Below the pieces are notes generated by a model. That model did no database searches. It worked only from the letters and a program-made list of their open reading frames with translations, and was not told the origin of the DNA. Made by a program: the position numbers and the translations under genes. From VBAS01 sp035764525 (lineage in GTDB: Bacteria; Bacteroidota; Bacteroidia; Chitinophagales; Chitinophagaceae): a stretch of DNA of 15,622 nt. Every line of letters begins with the position of its first letter. Position 1 is the first letter of the stretch. The DNA is taken from positions 1-15,622 of the forward strand of contig DASTZB010000128.1 in the NCBI GenBank assembly GCA_035764525.1, read 5' to 3'. Shown here in pieces: positions 7,434-15,622 of the stretch.

Positions 7434-7467
7434 CAAAGTTAAGAAGCTCTTGCTTGTAATTCCCAAT
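7434..7467 (-). promoter_or_regulatory. Bacteroidota-type promoter of the glutathione peroxidase gene
   Basis: The minus strand reads ATTG (7467-7464), a 22-base spacer, then TAACTTTG (7441-7434), a perfect match to the -7 consensus TAnnTTTG; the -33 element matches three of four bases of TTTG. The -7 box ends 23 bases before the start codon. The spacer length equals that of the susC promoter in this window. Confidence 0.55.
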
Positions 7468-7494
7468 AATCTTTTACCACTAAAATCCTGCCGA

Positions 7495-8889
7495 TTATTG
7501 TCTTTCATAGCTTCCAAGGTCGGGAGCAACACCAACAGGTCTTGGTTTACCATCCAGATCGATAGTAACACTGGCATTGGTTGCTTTGTTCTTTGCCGGA
7601 GATTCATCTTTTAACCGAAAACTATAAAATCGTTTTGAGGTATTTATGGAATCGAATGCAGGGTATTGATTATTGATGATCTGGTTAGACGTAATATTGG
7701 CAGGAGGATTTTGAACCTTCCAAAGATTGTAGTCAAAATTTACATTGAAGACAGTACTACCACTTTTTGCTACCACCACTTCATCTTCTACTGTACCGTC
7801 TTGTCCCCAGAATATACAATTGCGAAACAACGCAGAAAGATTTGCTGTGACGGGACTATTATTTACAAGAATATAATTGCTTACAAAAAGAACCGGATCA
7901 CGATGAAGAATATAACTATTAGAAAAACTTGCAACAGTGCAGTGGGTGAATTGATAATCGCCACCTTTAGCAAGAATTACATTTTTGCCACAATTGCTTA
8001 CCAAACAATTTCTTGCTCTTATACTGCTGTTGATAGCAATAATGCCTGCATCGTACGCATTATCAATAATGCATTCATCCAAGGTCAATTTTGGATTTAT
8101 TGAAGGATCAAGGACCGCCAAAGCCTGGTAAGCATTTTTAATAACTGCATAATTAAACACATTGTCTTTACTCGTGTTTCTGAAATAAATACCCGGCCAT
8201 CCACCGGGAAAATCATTATAAGGTTCATCAAGCCTGTCTCCAAGGAATTGAACACGGTCAATCGTATCCTTTGCGCCATTTATTTCTAATGTACCGTCAA
8301 CCAATATTGGGGCATCTGCATGTACATAAATGCGGCAACCTTTATTGATGGTGAGTTTTTTATTTGCATCAATTATTAGTGATCCCAGGATCACATAAGG
8401 CAAATCATTACTCCAAGTTTCATCAGTAGTAATTTTTTTATCACGATAAAAATGTGCATTCTGTCCCCATGCTTCTAAACTTACCTGCTGGCTCGTGCCA
8501 TTATAATTTACCTGTATACTGTCCTTAACAATAAAAGGAATATTGGCAGCGCTTTGATTGATACTTACAGAAACGAAAACATACACACTGTCATTTGCTT
8601 CAATTTCAATATTTGAAACCTCAGGTCCCACAAAACCATCGGCATTTATTTTAAAATAGGAAGTATTACCGCCCATCAGTTTAATTGATGAAAGTCGGAG
8701 CTTTTGGTCATTCTCATTTATAATTTTAAAAGACTGGGTGATAGAACCGGTGGTAGTAAAAACAGTATCAAATTTTAATTCTTCGGTTGAAAGAACGACT
8801 TGTGCATCGGGACTTGCAATGAAGGATTCTTTCTTGCAGGCATAAAAAAGGATAACAATGGATATTGAAACAAACAGGAGGTTCTTCAT
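7495..8889 (-). CDS. Lipoprotein with Ig-like and right-handed beta-helix domains (choice-of-anchor Q type)
   Basis: 464 residues from the ATG at 8889, which gives MKNLLFVSISIVILFYAC, a lipoprotein signal with lipidated C18. The frame stays open back to 8991, but that longer start would overlap comF and hide the signal, so I reject it. Residues about 35-145 look like a beta-sandwich (alternating short strands, LKFDTVFTTTGS, then SVYVFVSV). About 150-450 is a likely parallel beta-helix with repeated short hydrophobic strands (LIIDANKKLTINKG, ILVDGTLEINGA, GIYFRN, NAVIK-like turns). The C-terminus PDLGSYE is the motif seen at the end of choice-of-anchor Q proteins. The fold is common in surface polysaccharide-binding or -cleaving proteins, but no catalytic residues can be named. 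A TACTTTTG box (8903-8896) lies only 6 bases before this ATG, a possible nearly leaderless promoter. The substrate is unknown. Confidence 0.75.
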   Translation of the reverse strand: MKNLLFVSISIVILFYACKKESFIASPDAQVVLSTEELKFDTVFTTTGSITQSFKIINENDQKLRLSSIKLMGGNTSYFKINADGFVGPEVSNIEIEANDSVYVFVSVSINQSAANIPFIVKDSIQVNYNGTSQQVSLEAWGQNAHFYRDKKITTDETWSNDLPYVILGSLIIDANKKLTINKGCRIYVHADAPILVDGTLEINGAKDTIDRVQFLGDRLDEPYNDFPGGWPGIYFRNTSKDNVFNYAVIKNAYQALAVLDPSINPKLTLDECIIDNAYDAGIIAINSSIRARNCLVSNCGKNVILAKGGDYQFTHCTVASFSNSYILHRDPVLFVSNYILVNNSPVTANLSALFRNCIFWGQDGTVEDEVVVAKSGSTVFNVNFDYNLWKVQNPPANITSNQIINNQYPAFDSINTSKRFYSFRLKDESPAKNKATNASVTIDLDGKPRPVGVAPDLGSYERQ

Positions 8890-8962
8890 TGACCTCAAAA
8901 GTAAAACGAAGACTTTGAAAGAGGAAATGTGAATGAATATAATTTGAAATTGAAATTGCTTG

Positions 8963-9664
8963 TCACCGGGAAGCAACACAAAGAGTAGCAATGGATAATT
9001 TTACATTTTGTGTATGTAAAAGCTCACGTCCGCAAGCTTCAAGAGTGGCCCCGGTAGTTACAACATCGTCGACCAATAATAAATGTTTGTCTTGAATTGC
9101 TTGTGGCTCTATAAGCTGGAATTTACCCTCAATATTCTTCCATCTTTCAATTCTTCCTTTTTTGGTTTGTGTTTCAGTATGCTGTGGTCTTGTTATTACC
9201 TTATCTAAAATTGGGAGCGACAAAATTTCTGCTATTCCCTCACAAAGGATCGTTGCCTGGTTGTAGCCTCGTTTTTTTTCTTTTGATGGAAAAAGCGGTA
9301 AGGGCACTAATGCCTCTATCTCATTGAAACGTGTAACATTTTTTAAAGCATTTCCCATCAATCGGCCTAATTGCAATCCGAGATCTTTATTGCCTTTATA
9401 TTTCAATTGATGCATAAGATGTTGCACAAGCGATTCTTTTGTAAAATATAAATGAGCTGAAGCATTCAGGATTGGCAATCGTCCCCAAAAATCTTTTTCA
9501 ACAGGATTGTTTGGATGAATTTCAAAATTTGTTTCAGGTAAAGAAGAAAGACAGCGAATACATAAGCGACTTTCAATATTTAACAAGTCACTGCCACACC
9601 CATCACAAACATGGGGAAAGACAACCTGGAGTAGTGATTCTTTTATTTCCTTGAAGCCGATCAT
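8963..9664 (-). CDS. comF: ComF family phosphoribosyltransferase-like protein
   Basis: 233 residues. An N-terminal zinc finger (C20-x2-C23 and C35-x2-C38) is followed by the ComF region with KKRGYNQA (130-137) and the phosphoribosyltransferase signature LLLVDDVVTTGAT (195-207). ComF proteins are needed for DNA uptake in natural transformation in several bacteria, probably helping move single-stranded DNA through the inner membrane channel on the cytoplasmic side; in non-competent species the role is unclear. The start is 22 bp after the radA stop on the same strand, so radA-comF is probably one operon. The lipoprotein gene follows after 73 bp and may have its own promoter. The length is normal and all key motifs are present. 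Confidence 0.92.
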   Translation of the reverse strand: MIGFKEIKESLLQVVFPHVCDGCGSDLLNIESRLCIRCLSSLPETNFEIHPNNPVEKDFWGRLPILNASAHLYFTKESLVQHLMHQLKYKGNKDLGLQLGRLMGNALKNVTRFNEIEALVPLPLFPSKEKKRGYNQATILCEGIAEILSLPILDKVITRPQHTETQTKKGRIERWKNIEGKFQLIEPQAIQDKHLLLVDDVVTTGATLEACGRELLHTQNVKLSIATLCVASR

Positions 9665-9686
9665 TTTAAATGACCTATTAAGTTAC

Positions 9687-11075
9687 TTAAAACAAATATC
9701 TGTATAGTTCTTCTACCTGTCCCATCGTCACTATTTCAATATTGAATTTTTGTTTTGCCAATCCTTTTTGATTGAATTTTGAAACAATGATCTTTTCAAA
9801 TCCAAGTTTTTCTGCTTCGGCGATACGCTGATCGATCCTGTTAACTGCTCTAATCTCGCCACTCAATCCAACTTCACCTGCAAAACAAATATGTTGAGGT
9901 AATGGCGCGTCTTCAAAAGAAGATAATAGCGCACATAAGACCGCAAGATCAATTGAGGGATCTTCAATTTTTAATCCACCGGCTATATTTATAAATACAT
10001 CTTTCACTCCAAAATGAAAACCGCCTCTTTTTTCTAATACTGCCAGTAATAATTGTAATCTTCTCAGATCAAAGCCACTAACTGTACGTTGAGGCATTCC
10101 ATAAACTGATTGCGTAACCAACGCTTGTATCTCTATTAGTAGTGGTCGCATGCCTTCGATTGTGGCGGCAATTGCAATTCCGCTTAGGTGATCTTCCTTT
10201 TGTGTAATTAGGATTTCGCTTGGGTTTGTTACAGCCCGCATTCCTGCATCTGTCATTTCATAGATGCCAAGGTCTGATGTGCTTCCGTAACGATTTTTCA
10301 AAGTTCTTAAGATACGATATGCATAATGACGATCACCTTCAAATTGCAATACAGTGTCAACCATGTGTTCGAGAATCTTTGGTCCTGCAATAGCACCTTC
10401 TTTAGTAATATGACCGATTAAAAAAACAGGAGTATTTGTTTCTTTTGCAAACCGTTGAAACTCTGATGCACACTCACGTATTTGTGATATGCTGCCTGGA
10501 GATGAATCAATATAAGGCGTTTGTAAAGTTTGAATTGAATCAATTATGACAAGGTCAGGTCTTAATTTTTTTATTTCCTGGAAAATAACCTGTGTAGACG
10601 TTTCAGTAAGCAAATAAAAATTTTCTACTGAACTAGCTGAAGTATCTTTTCTAATCCTGTCTGCACGCATTTTAATTTGAAGTTCACTTTCTTCACCGCT
10701 TATATAAAGAACTATTTTGTTTGACAGTTTTAAACCATTTTGTAAGAACAAAGTTGATTTACCTATACCTGGCTCACCTGCAACGAGTACAATGCTTCCG
10801 GGAACAATACCGCCACCTAATACACGATTCAATTCTTCATCCGCAGTGATCAATCTTTTTTCTTCACTGCTTCTAATTTCGTCAAGTTGAATTGTTTTGT
10901 TTGTTCGTTCTATTGATTCATTATAATGTTCCCACCCATTATTTTTTGCAGTTTCTTTTTGTATTATTTCTTCAACAAAGCTGTTCCATTGATTACATGA
11001 TGGGCATTGACCAATCCATTTCACACTTTCATATCCGCAGTTCTGGCAGAAAAATGCTTTTTTAACTTTACTCAT
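9687..11075 (-). CDS. radA: DNA repair protein RadA (Sms)
   Basis: 462 residues with the full RadA layout: a zinc finger C10-x2-C13 and C24-x2-C27, a RecA-like ATPase with Walker A GEPGIGKST (100-108) and Walker B LVIID (175-179), the RadA motif at 260-264, and a Lon-protease-like C-terminal domain (about 300-462; GEVGLSGEIRAV) that lacks protease activity in this family. RadA is a hexameric helicase that drives branch migration during recombination repair and, in competent bacteria, during integration of transforming DNA. The RadA motif reads KNRYG instead of the usual KNRFG; Tyr for Phe is conservative but the motif is normally strict. It is the first gene of the probable radA-comF operon, and no clear promoter motif was found in front of it. 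Confidence 0.95.
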   Translation of the reverse strand: MSKVKKAFFCQNCGYESVKWIGQCPSCNQWNSFVEEIIQKETAKNNGWEHYNESIERTNKTIQLDEIRSSEEKRLITADEELNRVLGGGIVPGSIVLVAGEPGIGKSTLFLQNGLKLSNKIVLYISGEESELQIKMRADRIRKDTSASSVENFYLLTETSTQVIFQEIKKLRPDLVIIDSIQTLQTPYIDSSPGSISQIRECASEFQRFAKETNTPVFLIGHITKEGAIAGPKILEHMVDTVLQFEGDRHYAYRILRTLKNRYGSTSDLGIYEMTDAGMRAVTNPSEILITQKEDHLSGIAIAATIEGMRPLLIEIQALVTQSVYGMPQRTVSGFDLRRLQLLLAVLEKRGGFHFGVKDVFINIAGGLKIEDPSIDLAVLCALLSSFEDAPLPQHICFAGEVGLSGEIRAVNRIDQRIAEAEKLGFEKIIVSKFNQKGLAKQKFNIEIVTMGQVEELYRYLF

Positions 11076-11583
11076 AAAATAAAGTTAGCTTTTCGACAAC
11101 ATCCCGGTCTTGTTTTATAAAAAGTAATTTTCGATAAAAAATAAAACCGTTTTATAAGTTGATAAAAAACGAATAACAGGAAAAAATCAAAATGATCAAT
11201 TATTATGAAGTATATAAAAGTAAAAAGGGCCAATCTTATCGATTGACCCCCTTACTTACTAACCCATTAAATTCTGATACTAAGTTACAATTCTGACTCA
11301 CATTTCAAAATAATTTTTTCTTCCTGTGTATAACTTTTAGGTTAACTTGTGATGTTGTAGGCCTTTATGCTGCAAAACGACTAACAGATGAACAATTCCA
11401 TGAAATACAATTATTTATGAAGGATAAGGCTCTGAATATATAGAATGATTTTCGTCTATAAATCGAATTTCTTTTTTTTATTTTAATGTCAAAAAGACTG
11501 TAAAAATTTGAAGCAAGTTGCCTTTTTTGCACTTTAAAAAAATGGATCCAGCTTTGATATAATTTCCTTTAAAACATATTAAT
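11076..11583. other. Gene-poor gap between radA and the zinc metallopeptidase
   Basis: This 508-bp divergent spacer is very AT-rich. It must contain the promoters of radA (minus) and the metallopeptidase gene (plus), though no clean TAnnTTTG box was found for either. It holds a terminator-like hairpin (11215-11250) oriented to the minus strand and a 31-codon plus-strand open stretch ending in TAG at 11443 that lacks a start codon (DVVGLYAAKRLTDEQ...). No rRNA, tRNA or known riboswitch was recognised. Confidence 0.6.
11215..11250 (-). terminator. Orphan terminator-like hairpin
   Basis: GGG (11227-11229) and CAATC (11231-11235) pair with GATTG (11241-11245) and CCC (11247-11249), with one C/A mismatch and loop TTATC. 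On the minus strand it is followed by TTTTTACTTTTATA, typical of a rho-independent terminator. No minus-strand gene lies upstream of it in the window, so its transcript is unknown; it may end a small RNA. Confidence 0.5.
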
Positions 11584-12276
11584 ATGACACCAGGAATTCT
11601 TCTAATCTCTTTATTGTTTGTGGGTATCAGTTTGGTGGTTTCAATGATACTTAAAAGCAAGTTTTCAAAATATAGCAAAGTGCTTCTTAGCAATGGTATG
11701 AGCGGAAAAGAAATTGCCGAGAAAATGTTGAGAGAAAATGGAATTTATGACGTGAAGGTCACGGCATCGCAAGGCTTTTTATCTGATCATTATAATCCTT
11801 TAAATAAAACTGTAAATCTTAGCCCGGAAGTTTATGAAGGGACCAGTATCTCATCGGCTGCTGTTGCTGCTCACGAATGTGGTCATGCGGTCCAACACGC
11901 CAATTCTTATAGCTGGCTAATGATGAGGAGCCGACTTGTACCCGTTGTACAGCTGACTTCAAATTTTGTGAATATTGTATTAATAGTCGGAGTAATTATG
12001 GCAGCTTCTGGCAACACGACTTTGCTATTGGTAGGTATAGCAATGATGGCAGTTACGGTATTATTCACCCTGATCACTCTTCCCGTTGAGTTTGATGCCA
12101 GCAAAAGAGCGCTAGCATGGTTGGAAACAACCAACGTGACAAATAGTATGGAGTATCCAAAAGCTAAAGACGCATTAAAGTGGGCTGCGATGACTTACGT
12201 GGTAGCAGCACTTGCGGCAGTTGTTACCCTGATACAATACATTATGATATTCCTGGGAAGCAGAGATCGCAATTAA
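11584..12276 (+). CDS. Membrane zinc metallopeptidase, YugP family
   Basis: 230 residues. The zinc-binding motif HECGH (97-101) lies in AAVAAHECGHAVQH, and the third ligand is probably E169 in PVEFDAS, as in the YugP/zinc-peptidase-2 family. Hydrophobic segments at about 4-22, 127-143, 148-168 and 203-225 indicate an integral membrane protein with the active site between them. The family is widespread and its substrates are not established; a part in membrane-protein turnover is plausible. The start ATG follows an A/T-rich leader without a Shine-Dalgarno site. A strong terminator follows the stop (12312-12339), and the gene seems to be transcribed alone. The length is normal for the family and the active site is intact. 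Confidence 0.9.
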   Translation: MTPGILLISLLFVGISLVVSMILKSKFSKYSKVLLSNGMSGKEIAEKMLRENGIYDVKVTASQGFLSDHYNPLNKTVNLSPEVYEGTSISSAAVAAHECGHAVQHANSYSWLMMRSRLVPVVQLTSNFVNIVLIVGVIMAASGNTTLLLVGIAMMAVTVLFTLITLPVEFDASKRALAWLETTNVTNSMEYPKAKDALKWAAMTYVVAALAAVVTLIQYIMIFLGSRDRN

Positions 12277-12311
12277 AAAATTGATTAGAGGCAAGATTTA
12301 TTTCTTAATGG

Positions 12312-12339
12312 CCGTGCAGCATGATGCACGGTTTTTTTT
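12312..12339 (+). terminator. Rho-independent terminator after the zinc metallopeptidase gene
   Basis: CCGTGCA (12312-12318) and TGCACGG (12325-12331) form a perfect 7-bp stem with a 6-base loop, followed by eight T (12332-12339). It begins 36 bases after the stop codon and ends just before the -33 box of the next gene, separating the two units. Confidence 0.93.
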
Positions 12340-12346
12340 GTCATAG

Positions 12347-12380
12347 TTTGCAAATCGAATATAGAGAAATCCTATATTTG
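12347..12380 (+). promoter_or_regulatory. Bacteroidota-type promoter of the susC-like gene
   Basis: TTTG (12347-12350), a 22-base spacer, then TATATTTG (12373-12380) match the Bacteroidota -33/-7 consensus (TTTG and TAnnTTTG) exactly; the spacer is slightly long. Transcription would begin about 12385-12390, giving a leader of roughly 25 bases. Confidence 0.7.
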
Positions 12381-12412
12381 GTTACTACTATCACTTCACA
12401 AAACTACAAATC

Positions 12413-15400
12413 ATGAGAAAACTAATCGGACTTAGTCTGATGCTCTTTTTCTGTATTACAAGTACAGCATGGGCACAAACGACAGAGATTTCCGGAAGAG
12501 TTGTTGATGCTAATGGTTTACCAATTGCAAACGCCTCTATTCGGGAAAAAGGTACCAAAAATGGTACAACAGCCAATTCCAATGGCATTTTTAAAATCAA
12601 AGTAAAAGAAGGTGCTACATTAACGTTTAGCGCCGTTGGCTTTGAAGCAGTCGAATTTTCAGCAAAGGATCAAATGACCGCTTCAATGGCGATTGACGTT
12701 AAGGGAATGAGTGAGGTAGTAGTGACAGGTACAGGTGCAGCTACTTCTAAACGAAAACTTGCCATTGCCGTAGAAAGCATTTCAGCAGACAAATTGCCTG
12801 CTGCTCCTACCGCTTCGATTGATCAAGCCCTTGTAGGAAAAATTGCAGGAGCACAAATCAGTTCTGTAAATGGTAATCCCGGTCAACCAACGAACATTCT
12901 TTTAAGAGGTATCAACACCCTAAGAAGCGGAACATTTCCAATGATCTTATTAGATGGTATTGAAGTAAAGGCCACTGATTTCAATTCATTAGATGTTAAT
13001 TCAATTGAAAGGATTGAGGTGATTCAAGGAGCTGCAGCAGCTACAATGTATGGTGCCCAGGGTGCCAATGGCGTTATTCAGTTATTCAGCAAAAAAGGAA
13101 GAAATGGGAAATTGAATATTGATATTTCTTCCAGCATTGCTCAAAACTCACTGCTTAATGTTGGAGATCTTCATAAAGCTTTTCATCACAGTCTTGTCAC
13201 CGATGCTAATAATAATGTAGTGAATAGTGCTGGTGTGCCCCTAGTGTTTGATCCAAATATCAGCCATTATAAAGACAATGTAGTTTGGAACAGTCTGGAT
13301 CCGACGAATAGCAATGTAAAAGAGTATGACAAGAACCTGCAGTATTATGATCATAATAAAATGTTTTTCCAGGATGCCTATACTTATAATAATTCGATCT
13401 CAATAAATGGTTCAAGAGACAGGCTTGATTTTAATATTACAGGATCGGATACCCGCCAGGAAAGTGTTTTTAAAGGCAATGGAAAATATGCCAGGAGCAA
13501 TTTTATAGCCAATATTGGAATAGAGCCAATCAAGAATCTTAAGATCAGGTCACTCACTCAATTGGTGTACACAAAAAATACATTGTTGGACGAAACCGGA
13601 CGTACGATTATTTATGCATTGAACAATTCCAGGCCATTTGCAAATTATGGCTACAAAAGCCCGGATGGCAATTATGGTGCTTACTTTGGTGACGCAGTGG
13701 GTGTAAATGGTTATAATCCCAATTATCAAAATCAATATGGTCATCCTGATGATCAAAAAATTGATGTGATTCAGAATATCAGTGCTAACTATAAATTTTT
13801 GAAATATTTTGAGGCAGATGTAAAATATGGGATCAATTATCAGAATAATGATATTGTTTACCGAATAGATGCTCAGGACAACAACCTAAATGCAGATTAC
13901 TGGGATTATTGGTTGGAATATTATTCCCCACGGTATAGTGCTGGTGCCCCAAATAAACCAGGGGAAACAGGTGAAATTAACAGGCAGGTTTATAAAACAA
14001 CATTCCAGAATTTCCTGCCGTCTCTCACGGTAAGATTGGATCTGGAAAAAGATTTTGGGATCAAACTACCGATCAAATCAACTACTTACGCTGCTTATGA
14101 TTACCGTAAAAATGTATCCACTTCTTTTCTTGCTTATGGTGTAGATGCTCCTTCATTTACTCCTTTTACAATGTCGAATATGGCTACATATAAAGTTGTC
14201 ACTGACACAAAGACTCCATTTGTTACTTATGGGTATGTTGTAGACGAGAAATTAGATTGGGGAGAAATTGGCGGTATCTCCGGTGGATTCAGAACAGACT
14301 ATTCTTCTGCGTTTGGAAGAGGCGCGGATCCTTTTACATTCCCGCACTTTGGTGCTTATTTAAGAATGTCTTCATTTAATTTCTGGAATGGTGGAGCTCT
14401 CGGAAATATATTCCCTGAATTTAAATTAAGAGCATCTTATGGTAAAGCAGGTATCCAGCCCGGACCATTTGACAGGTATATAACATACAACACAAATAGC
14501 ATGGGAGATAATGTGGCATTTGTTTTTAAAACAACTGATCCTAACCCTGATCTTAGTGTGGAGGTTTCAAGAGAAACGGAAATTGGAGCCGATCTTGTTA
14601 TCAAAGGATTTAAAGGCAATTGGTTTAACAACTTCAATTTATCAGGAACTTATTGGGATAAGCAAACCGATAATGCAATTTGGCCTACAGATGTAGCACC
14701 ATCTACAGGTACAGGTAGCATAATTGATAATTCATTTGGAATAAGCGCAAATGGCCTGCAAATTTCTTTGAACACGAATGCCTATACTTCAAAAAATATC
14801 AAATGGAATTTCACCGTTAACTTCAGCAGGCAAAATTCCGAGATATCTTTTGTAAAGGATAAACCAGTGGTATTAATATCTAATGCCGGTAGTTCAGGTT
14901 ATGTATTGGAAGCAGGCAAAAAGATCGGTCAGCTTTTTGGCTACTTTATGTTGCATGCAGTTGATGAGATCAATCCTGCAACCGGTGACTACTATATACC
15001 AAAAGCAGACCAGGCAAAATTTGCAGTTGCAAGTAATGGATGGGTTGTTTATTCAAATCCTACGGATCCTAACTACAAACAACCTTATGTAACTCCAAAC
15101 CAGTATAGTTTTGGTGACCCGAATCCTAAGTTCAACATGTCATTTATTAATGAAGTAAATATCAGCAGTTGGATTGCTATAGGAATGCAATGGGATTGGG
15201 TTTACAGAAGTCATTTATATAATCAAACCAAAGAGTGGATGTATCGCGACGGTATTCATGGTGATTATGACAACCTCATTACGATCAATCATGAAACAGG
15301 TGCATGGACTGCATTCTATCGTGGTGTGTATGCCCAGGTATCTAGAAATGGTACGAAGAACTATTTCTATGAAAACGCTGGCTTTGGCCGTTTGAGAAAT

Positions 15401-15622
15401 CTTTCTCTTGCAGTCGATCTTGCTCATTTCATCAAGGTAAATGGAATTCGTAAAGTTCAGTTGGTATTCACCGGTAGAAATATTGCAACGATCACCAATT
15501 ACACGGGCATGGATCCCGAGATCAGTTCCGGTTCGTATAATTCAGCGTGGGACAGGGGAGTTGATCATAACACTGTTCCAAATGTGAAATCTTACCAGGT
15601 TGGGCTTAATCTTGGATTTTAA
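12413..15622 (+). CDS. SusC/RagA-family TonB-dependent outer membrane transporter
   Basis: 1069 residues, complete: the TAA stop is the last codon of the window. Residues 1-21 are a signal peptide (cleavage AWA/Q). About 24-95 is a carboxypeptidase-regulatory-like domain (ISGRVVDANGLPIANASI). EVVVTG (101-106) sits at the TonB-box position. The plug spans about 112-229, with ALVGKIAGAQI, ILLRGINTL, ILLDG and SIERIEVIQGAAAATMYGAQ, and the beta-barrel follows to the terminal QVGLNLGF, whose last Phe fits the BAM recognition signal. SusC proteins import glycans, peptides or other large ligands, powered by TonB-ExbBD, together with a SusD-type lipoprotein lid. None is seen here; it would lie just past the right edge. 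The plug reads GAAAATMYGAQGANGVIQLF, a variant of the usual RIEVLKGASAAALYG type. The ligand cannot be predicted. The upstream unit ends at a terminator and this gene has its own promoter. Confidence 0.93.
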   Translation: MRKLIGLSLMLFFCITSTAWAQTTEISGRVVDANGLPIANASIREKGTKNGTTANSNGIFKIKVKEGATLTFSAVGFEAVEFSAKDQMTASMAIDVKGMSEVVVTGTGAATSKRKLAIAVESISADKLPAAPTASIDQALVGKIAGAQISSVNGNPGQPTNILLRGINTLRSGTFPMILLDGIEVKATDFNSLDVNSIERIEVIQGAAAATMYGAQGANGVIQLFSKKGRNGKLNIDISSSIAQNSLLNVGDLHKAFHHSLVTDANNNVVNSAGVPLVFDPNISHYKDNVVWNSLDPTNSNVKEYDKNLQYYDHNKMFFQDAYTYNNSISINGSRDRLDFNITGSDTRQESVFKGNGKYARSNFIANIGIEPIKNLKIRSLTQLVYTKNTLLDETGRTIIYALNNSRPFANYGYKSPDGNYGAYFGDAVGVNGYNPNYQNQYGHPDDQKIDVIQNISANYKFLKYFEADVKYGINYQNNDIVYRIDAQDNNLNADYWDYWLEYYSPRYSAGAPNKPGETGEINRQVYKTTFQNFLPSLTVRLDLEKDFGIKLPIKSTTYAAYDYRKNVSTSFLAYGVDAPSFTPFTMSNMATYKVVTDTKTPFVTYGYVVDEKLDWGEIGGISGGFRTDYSSAFGRGADPFTFPHFGAYLRMSSFNFWNGGALGNIFPEFKLRASYGKAGIQPGPFDRYITYNTNSMGDNVAFVFKTTDPNPDLSVEVSRETEIGADLVIKGFKGNWFNNFNLSGTYWDKQTDNAIWPTDVAPSTGTGSIIDNSFGISANGLQISLNTNAYTSKNIKWNFTVNFSRQNSEISFVKDKPVVLISNAGSSGYVLEAGKKIGQLFGYFMLHAVDEINPATGDYYIPKADQAKFAVASNGWVVYSNPTDPNYKQPYVTPNQYSFGDPNPKFNMSFINEVNISSWIAIGMQWDWVYRSHLYNQTKEWMYRDGIHGDYDNLITINHETGAWTAFYRGVYAQVSRNGTKNYFYENAGFGRLRNLSLAVDLAHFIKVNGIRKVQLVFTGRNIATITNYTGMDPEISSGSYNSAWDRGVDHNTVPNVKSYQVGLNLGF

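Noticed and set aside
8890..8991. Upstream extension of the lipoprotein frame to an ATG at 8991
   Set aside because: It overlaps the end of comF by 29 bp, adds 34 residues in front of an evident lipoprotein signal peptide and would place that signal internally. The ATG at 8889 is better.
11478..11693. Minus-strand 71-codon frame at the metallopeptidase start
   Set aside because: Half of it is antisense to the metallopeptidase gene, with no recognisable domain. It was considered as the gene served by the orphan terminator, but it ends over 220 bp before that hairpin.
1..15622. Defence island, prophage or secretion system
   Set aside because: All large frames are explained by housekeeping, envelope or transport families, and no integrase, transposase, phage structural gene or effector was seen.

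Overview
The window looks like chromosomal DNA of a Bacteroidota species, most likely a member of the Chitinophagaceae; the family is inferred, not proven. The support is a SusC/RagA-type TonB-dependent transporter, a GH3/beta-lactamase fusion typical of the phylum, a DNA polymerase III delta' gene next to a PSP1/RicT gene, promoter-like sites of the Bacteroidota type (TAnnTTTG), AT-rich spacers and few Shine-Dalgarno sites. Most of it is housekeeping. I found no phage, insertion sequence, CRISPR array, toxin-antitoxin or defence locus.

Layout. Positions 1-80 (minus) hold the first 26 codons of mutL, probably started by TTG. Divergent from it is a large secreted or periplasmic enzyme (132-3017) that joins a NagZ-like glycosidase to a serine beta-lactamase-type domain and probably acts on cell-wall muropeptides. 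It runs tail-to-tail into a membrane-anchored alpha/beta hydrolase (3010-3870, minus), overlapping by 8 bp. Next, all on the minus strand, come ricT (4006-5280), holB (5560-6765), an exported glutathione peroxidase (6845-7411) with a good terminator, a beta-helix lipoprotein (7495-8889), comF (8963-9664) and radA (9687-11075). radA and comF are 22 bp apart and probably form an operon. After a 508-bp gene-poor gap come two plus-strand genes: a YugP-type membrane zinc metallopeptidase (11584-12276, with a strong terminator) and a complete SusC-like transporter (12413-15622, with a recognisable promoter). The SusD-type partner of the transporter would lie just outside the window.

The most unusual structure is in non-coding or repeat-like DNA. 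A 101-bp element with 16-bp inverted ends and an internal hairpin sits between holB and ricT. A degenerate 7-bp tandem repeat (GTTTRRR) lies inside holB and accounts for an extra loop within the zinc-binding module. An orphan terminator-like hairpin in the large gap points away from every annotated gene. Functionally, the window combines DNA maintenance (mutL, holB, radA, comF), envelope hydrolysis and nutrient uptake (GH3 fusion, SusC, lipoprotein, zinc protease) and peroxide defence (GPx).
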